Below are positions 58,859 to 64,000 of a DNA stretch of 64,000 bases, in pieces. Source of the DNA: Ectobius pallidus. Lineage: Eukaryota; Arthropoda; Insecta; Blattodea; Ectobiidae. Positions within the stretch are counted from its first letter, which is position 1, and every line of letters starts with the position of its first letter. The notes beneath the pieces were generated by a model that saw only the letters and a list, made by a program, of their open reading frames with translations, was not told the origin of the DNA and did no database searches. Location of the stretch: the NCBI GenBank assembly GCA_964059195.1, contig CAXKWD010000006.1:136973239-137037238 (forward strand), given 5' to 3'. The translations under genes and the position numbers were made by a program.

Positions 58859-59051
58859 TGCACGACGGTTACTTATATCAATTTAATTATATTAATTGTG
58901 ATATTACCTGAAAATATTATGTAAATACAGACTTGAAGAATGGTGCTTATTTCAGAAAGGGATTCGCATTTGTTATTGTTTATGGCAACCGAATATTTAT
59001 AAAGCGGGGAGGCCTTGGTCATTTCTGCTCGCAAATAAGCATTTGCGGGCG

Positions 59052-59116
59052 GTAAAGTAACTTTCCGCCCGTCGCCCCTAGCAACAATTCACTTTCCGCC
59101 TGTCGCCCCTAGCAAC
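59052..59116. repeat. Two-copy 31-bp tandem (actttccgcc...gcaacaa)
   Basis: actttccgcccgtcgcc and actttccgcctgtcgcc, each followed by cctagcaacaa. A small GC-rich duplication in AT-rich DNA. 59120-60210 beyond it holds nothing recognised. Confidence 0.75.
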
Positions 59117-60214
59117 AAGATTGCGTGTGGTAATGTCAAGTTACGAGCCATGTAAACAACTTTCGTAAGAAACACTTACTAGCTAAGGAGTGCAAAAAAG
59201 CATTATGATGCAATCCATTCATATGGATTTTACTATAGTAAACATAGATGATACGATTTTTGTTCGTCCATAGTATAATACTCTTATTATATGTGACGTA
59301 GGCTAACGGTATTTCAACGACATTCATTAAAATACAGAATTGTCAAACTATCCATTAGTATCCTGCACGGAACAATCTTCAAGGCTTGAAAGCATCAATT
59401 CAAACTACACTACAAACCTGTATTTAAAATGGAATCAATTCTGTTCGTGTTAATTTTTAAATATTACACTAAACTGAATTCATATCGTGTATTTTAAAGT
59501 GCGTTGCTTTGAGATTAAAATGCCAAGAGAAGCCCGCCGAGATAGAATTATTTTTTATCAGTCACAAAAATTCTAAAAATTCGCTATGCTCGTTTCATAA
59601 AAACATACTCATTCTTAATTAATGCCATTATAGATACACTGCATAATACAGACAGTCATATATTAAATTTACAGAATCCCTATAGATTCGTGACAGGTTT
59701 ATGTTATCGCCTGGGTGTTTTTAGGAACAAGAACAAGATTTATTGTCCCTTCATTCCACGTTATGCACAACTAAATATCGAAAATGCAATATTGTCACCT
59801 TCTGTGTTATTTATTTTAATGTTCTTGTACGAAAAGGACGATTAACAGTTATGACTGAGCAGAAATATTCCAGTCTCTATTTTCTGATGCATAAATAAAA
59901 CTCCAATTTATTTAAGTGGTTACATCCAACCCTTTGAACACAGTGAATAACAAACTGTTTAAACAAAGCTTATTTTCGCCATTGGGTAAATGCTTTTTCC
60001 GAAAATAACTCAGTGTGAAATATTTTGATAGACAAAAATATTTCCTAAAGCCATGCATATATTTTGTTTGTACTGTATTTTCTACTTTTTATTTGCAAAC
60101 ACATTGCTATTTCCAATTTCGTTCCATCTAAGTAATCAGATTGAAGGTATTTGTTAATTTTTGGTAGTACCGTATATCATTCTTTCCTGCGCCATCTCCA
60201 TCTTCTTCTCTCAA

Positions 60215-60605
60215 CCCGTACCAAAGGTACTACATGCAGAGGAAGCACTTCGTTCGAACACGAAATATGATTTTCAGTAATAAACCTTTTTTGAGGTCCC
60301 CTGAGTTCAAAACTAGTATTTCCAGCAAAGAGTTTGTGTTAGTCTATATGTGAACAGCTTAGCTCAGAGACGTAGACCATGTAATTTTACATTTGGGTTA
60401 GGCATCTTCAGGGATTATGGCCCGAAGAACGATGATATCCTTCTCTTACTTGTACTACCACATTATAAAAATAAAAAGCTTCTATTTTACGGTTTTATCA
60501 AAATGGACCTATCAATTTTGTGTAAATTGTGCACTAACTGCTTTTTACTAAAATCTAAAACGTTTATTTTAAAAATTTATTTGCAGAAATTGGCAGAAGG
60601 ATAGT
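60215..60605 (+). repeat. Interspersed repeat family A, copy 6 (degraded)
   Basis: Shares ggtactacatgcagagg, gttcgaacacgaaat, ctatatgtgaacag, catttgggttaggca and ggcccgaagaacgatg with copies 4 and 5. Confidence 0.5.
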
Positions 60606-60936
60606 TTATAAGTAGCCATCTATTCCACAAACTTCTGTTGTAAGCTTTACCTCGGTAAACGACTCTCTGAGCGAGGCCGTGACAAGTGTCTGCGCACTTC
60701 TACAATGTGGCCACTTACTATAAAAACGATTAGGTTAGGTAGAGAAAGTTGTGTCTCATATAACATTTTAAACAATACTGATAAACGTGTGCCGATATTT
60801 GGAATAGAAGTGACATCGTAATAGTGAGCAATACTGAACCTGATTATTTACTATTTTATTAGCAGCAACTTTACCATCATCATCACCATCATCGTCACTG
60901 TTATTACTGTGTTTATCATTGTCACCACCACCACTA

Positions 60937-60977
60937 TTATTATTATTGTTATTGTTGTTATTATTATTATTATTAAT
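60937..60977. repeat. (TTA/TTG)n microsatellite
   Basis: Interrupted trinucleotide array. It makes Asn-, Ile- or Leu-rich frames on either strand that are not genes. 60980-61795 holds nothing recognised. Confidence 0.88.
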
Positions 60978-61799
60978 ACTATTATTGGTGGTGTTGAAAG
61001 CAAAGCAGCTTATGTATTTTCTCGAGCTTGGAGAGAGGAAGTTCTCATGCAAATCCGGATATTCATCTTGTTTATACTGCATTCCCTTTCATATGAAACG
61101 CAGCAAAACAAGTTAATATGAATTCCGCCTGCGAACAGTATAAGATTTACGTCTCAAATATCGACGTGGTTTCCGCTAATCCATCAAACCAATGCCTGCG
61201 GTACAGGCGATATACTATTCTAAATTACTGTTGGACTTCTGTGGAGGTTTTAGTATCCGTGTCTCAATTTCCTAGATGAGATACAGGCCTACTGCTCCCC
61301 AGTTTCTTTGCGGCCTGAGTTTTTTCATCGCCCATTACTTAAATTAAAACATTACTGATACCGGTGGATCACAGTTGTTTTATTCTCAAGTCTCATAGAG
61401 TATCAGGATGAGCAAACAAGCGAGGTAAAATTAATAAAATCGTAACGAGACAGTGATGCAATATGTCATAACAGCTTGAATCGGTTCTGTTTATAACCTA
61501 TTTATATGTAAAATATTTAATAAATATAATCAACGGTGGAAACGTTACGTAAGAGCCAACAGGATCCGATAATATTCTTCACTGCAAAATGAATTGGGCC
61601 CTTCAAATTCACGTATTTGTTGAAACGAGATTCTAGAGCAATCCTAGAATGACTACTCCTTTATTTCGACCTACAACAAAAACATAACAGTAATCAAGAG
61701 TAAAACTGTAATTTAAAATTCTAATCTAGCAATGTGGATTTCATTCGCTCACTACAATGCCCAGGGGACTTGTAATAAATACATGGATTCAATAAAGTA

Positions 61800-62255
61800 T
61801 GCTCAACCTAATCGCTATATATTATATATCGATCGTTGCCATCGGTGATAGCCACGCTTCCTGTAACTTTCTATCACCTGTTTTATTTTTTAGAGTTACC
61901 TTCTTGGTAAAACTAACAATATCGTGCTATTATTAATAAGGTATTTATTCTTATACGAGACTTAAAATGCTTCATCGCACATATAAATAATTACACATTA
62001 GTACATTACTTTCGTATCTCCTTTTGCTCTTAACGCAGAAATCTGCGTGATCAATCGCCTATTGTTTTTTTTTTTTATAAAAGAAGCCACAGTTACGAAG
62101 ATGTTTCAGTGTTTAGTCCTTGTGAATTTACATAAAAAACAGATCACGTAGATGCGACAAAATGAAAGTGATAAAAATAAGACGATAAAATTATGACATG
62201 ACTTGCGGTTCGCTGAAATATTCCACAATCTTATACTGGATTGGTCTTGCGATAT
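61800..62255 (+). repeat. Interspersed repeat family C, copy 3
   Basis: Colinear with 27270-27660 (gttttattttttagag, taccttcttggta, acgagacttaaaatgcttca, aatgaaagtgataaaaa, cttatactggattgg). The mariner fold-back lies about 65 bases beyond it. Confidence 0.65.
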
Positions 62256-62320
62256 CACAGATGACTTTCATGAAACAATATAATTTTTACATCATGAACA
62301 TTGACATTATGGATCATAAA

Positions 62321-62934
62321 TACGAGGCGCGTCCACAAAGTAAGTTTCCCTGAGGCCGTTTATAGAACCAAAACACAATTTCATGGAAATATTTATTACA
62401 CCAGATACAGCAAGTATTCAGCTATTTTTCAACATATTCGCCACCGGATTTGAGACATCTGTCATATCATGGGACCAACTTTTGAACACATGTGTTGTAG
62501 AAGTCTGCCACCTGGGATCTGAATCACTGTGTGACAACCACCTCCGTTTCTCTATCATTCTCTGTCATTTCCCGAGGGATAGGAAAAGATGAAAATCACT
62601 GGGAGTAAGGTGCAGGCTGTAGGGTGGATGTTTAAACACTTCCCAGCACGTCTCCTGCAAAAGTTCGGCTGGGAGGTGTTTCAACATCCACCCTACAGCC
62701 TGCACCTCGCTCCCAGTGATTTTCATCTTTTCTTACACCTCACGAAATGACAGAGGAGCAGAGATGGTTGTCACACAGTGGTTCAAATCCTAGGTGACAG
62801 ACTTCTACGACGAACGTATTCAAAAGTTGGTCCAACAGTATGATAAACGTCTCAATTCTGGTGGTGAATATGTTTAATGTTTTGTTTCTGTAAACGGCCC
62901 TAGGGAAACTTACTTTGTGGACGCGCCTCATGTA
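62321..62934. mobile_element. Self-palindromic mariner-derived element
   Basis: About 610 bp flanked by TA. The termini gaggcgcgtccacaaag and its inverse are followed by aagtttccct on both sides. The entire 3' part of a mariner element is present twice, head to head, meeting around 62640-62665. The right arm keeps decayed transposase sequence; the left arm is its mirror image. Without the first two catalytic aspartates it is non-autonomous. Confidence 0.82.
62661..62877 (+). pseudogene. Mariner transposase C-terminal remnant
   Basis: KFGWEVFQHPPYS then LAPSDFHLF matches the region around the third catalytic Asp of mariner (family: HPPYSPDLAPSDFHLF). The PD of SPDL is replaced by LH, while the D of PSD remains. 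TGA closes this frame at 62748. The homologous sequence continues one base out of register (TQWFKS, stop, FYDERIQKLVQQYDK, GGEYV) to 62877. At least one frameshift and one stop, so dead. Roughly the last 70 codons of a protein of about 345. Confidence 0.8.
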
Positions 62935-63374
62935 CGCTGAATAAATAAAATGAAACAGTTAAAAAAAAAGTAGTTTTAACCGTGTTTTAAACTGCCATGC
63001 AGTACATGCACAGAAGAGCTACGATCATTACATGACGAATTAAATGCTACAGATAGCCTGAGTGGCGGGAACAAATGCAGAGAAGCATCACTAACTCGGA
63101 TAAATAATGGAAGCGTTCCCGATGTAGCATTTAAAATTCAGTAATAGATGGCACACCTGGGTTTGTTTCATGCATAACTAACACAGCCCCTCGTACACGC
63201 TCTTGAAGAAAGAAACCGTGCTGTGAGACAAGAATTACACAGAGTTCGTACAAGAACAACGAATTTTAAATTCCAAGTTTGTACCCATCTTGAACGTGTT
63301 TTCGACTTACTGGATAGTTCGTTGTTAACCGTCCTTAACAAGGGTGCTGATAAATTATTTACAATTTGGTAATA
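62935..63374. other. Short unassigned spacer
   Basis: Between the mariner fold-back and the pogo-type MITE. Nothing recognised. Confidence 0.4.
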
Positions 63375-63738
63375 TAGTAGAGGCTCGATTATCCGACTTC
63401 TGGACGTGGAGTACGTCGAGTCGCTGAAAATGTCGGATAACGCAGTAAAATAAATAGATATGCAATAAAACGCCGAAATATATGTCCATAGTTTTAGCCT
63501 CTACGTAAATTAGCGCCATGTCCAAGGCACCTAAACCTTCATTTTGTGTCATCTTGTTTTCTTTTTTCCTCTGGGAGATCTCATTTTCATGACCATTCAC
63601 TAGATTACTAAATTTAGATGTCAACTGCTGATCTTGTTGACACAGTTTTACAGCTCCATATCGCGGAGCTGCACACCACGAACGCCGGATAACACGGAAT
63701 ATCCGGTGATCGAAGGTAGGATAATCGAGACTCTACTG
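63375..63738. mobile_element. pogo/Tigger-like MITE
   Basis: A 364-bp element flanked by TA (63373-63374 and 63739-63740). The right terminus, reversed, reads cagtagagtctcgattatcc, the recognisable Tigger/pogo terminal repeat. The left one, tagtagaggctcgattatcc, has the first base changed. Internal blocks such as gtcggataacg and ccggataacacgg are subterminal repeats of the same motif. No transposase coding. Confidence 0.82.
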
Positions 63739-63940
63739 TATTAATATATATACAGCCTTTACTATTGACATGCCAAAATAGCCAGAAGGTTTGCAGGTAC
63801 AAATGGAGACAAGGCTTTTTTAAAATTATTTCTTTTATTTTTTATAATCATAATCCCTGTGAAGGCGTTGATCCAGTTTAGTAGATATTTTTAAATAGGC
63901 TAAAGAATACGATGCCCTAAATTACAGGACGGGATACACC

Positions 63941-64000
63941 GTGGCACTGCGCTACAAACCGGAAGGTCGCGTGTTCGAACCCCGATGGGGTCGTTGGGAT
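63941..64000 (+). mobile_element. SINE family 1, copy cut by the window end
   Basis: Begins gtggcactgcgctacaaacc, then ggaaggtcgcgtgttcg and aaccccgatggggtcg, matching the tRNA-like head of the copies at 9119 and 51784. The rest lies outside the window. Confidence 0.7.

Overview
This is AT-rich eukaryotic nuclear DNA, very probably from an insect. The reasons are a three-exon gene of the arthropod-expanded EcKinase-like family with consensus GT-AG introns, several tRNA-headed SINE families, non-LTR retrotransposons, and many short inverted-repeat DNA transposons. The frequent taggcctat/gtaggcctac strings and overall texture would fit a large hemimetabolous genome such as a cockroach or relative, but that is inference only. 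There is no operon, rRNA gene, CRISPR array or sign of bacterial origin.

Only two intact protein-coding units are convincing. (1) A plus-strand EcKinase-like/CHK-like kinase gene, coding exons 7415-7762, 21630-21905 and 24722-25378. All junctions are phase 0 and splice to a 426-residue protein with HxDxxxxN and DxQ motifs. Its first intron is 13.9 kb and is packed with transposable elements. (2) A minus-strand non-LTR retrotransposon ORF of 975 codons (39168-42095): an N-terminal C2H2 zinc finger, a reverse transcriptase with FADD, a CCHC knuckle and a restriction-like endonuclease, i.e. R2-superclade architecture. It is uninterrupted and does not lie in rDNA.

The rest is a dense layering of repeats. 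1-7400: intergenic repeats, a hAT fragment, a poly-G tract and a GC-richer patch that may hold the kinase promoter. 7763-21629 (intron 1): a SINE with target duplication, a tRNA-bearing fold-back nested in an older repeat, a hAT-type MITE with an internal 61-bp minisatellite, a hAT transposase remnant, a 259-bp MITE, a fresh 395-bp tandem duplication and a 5'-truncated LINE. 25.4-39 kb: a 746-bp tRNA-bearing palindromic element with an 11-bp target duplication, a MITE nested in an older repeat, and a MITE nested in a hAT. 42-64 kb: more copies of the same anonymous repeat families (called A, B and C here), SINEs, a 5'-truncated I/R1-type LINE with a perfect 14-bp target duplication, fold-back elements, a self-palindromic mariner and a pogo/Tigger-like MITE.

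Element boundaries rest mostly on direct duplications and terminal inverted repeats read by eye. Family names are assigned only where coding motifs, terminal sequences or duplication lengths support them. Nesting gives relative ages: families A and B are older than the elements that interrupt them.
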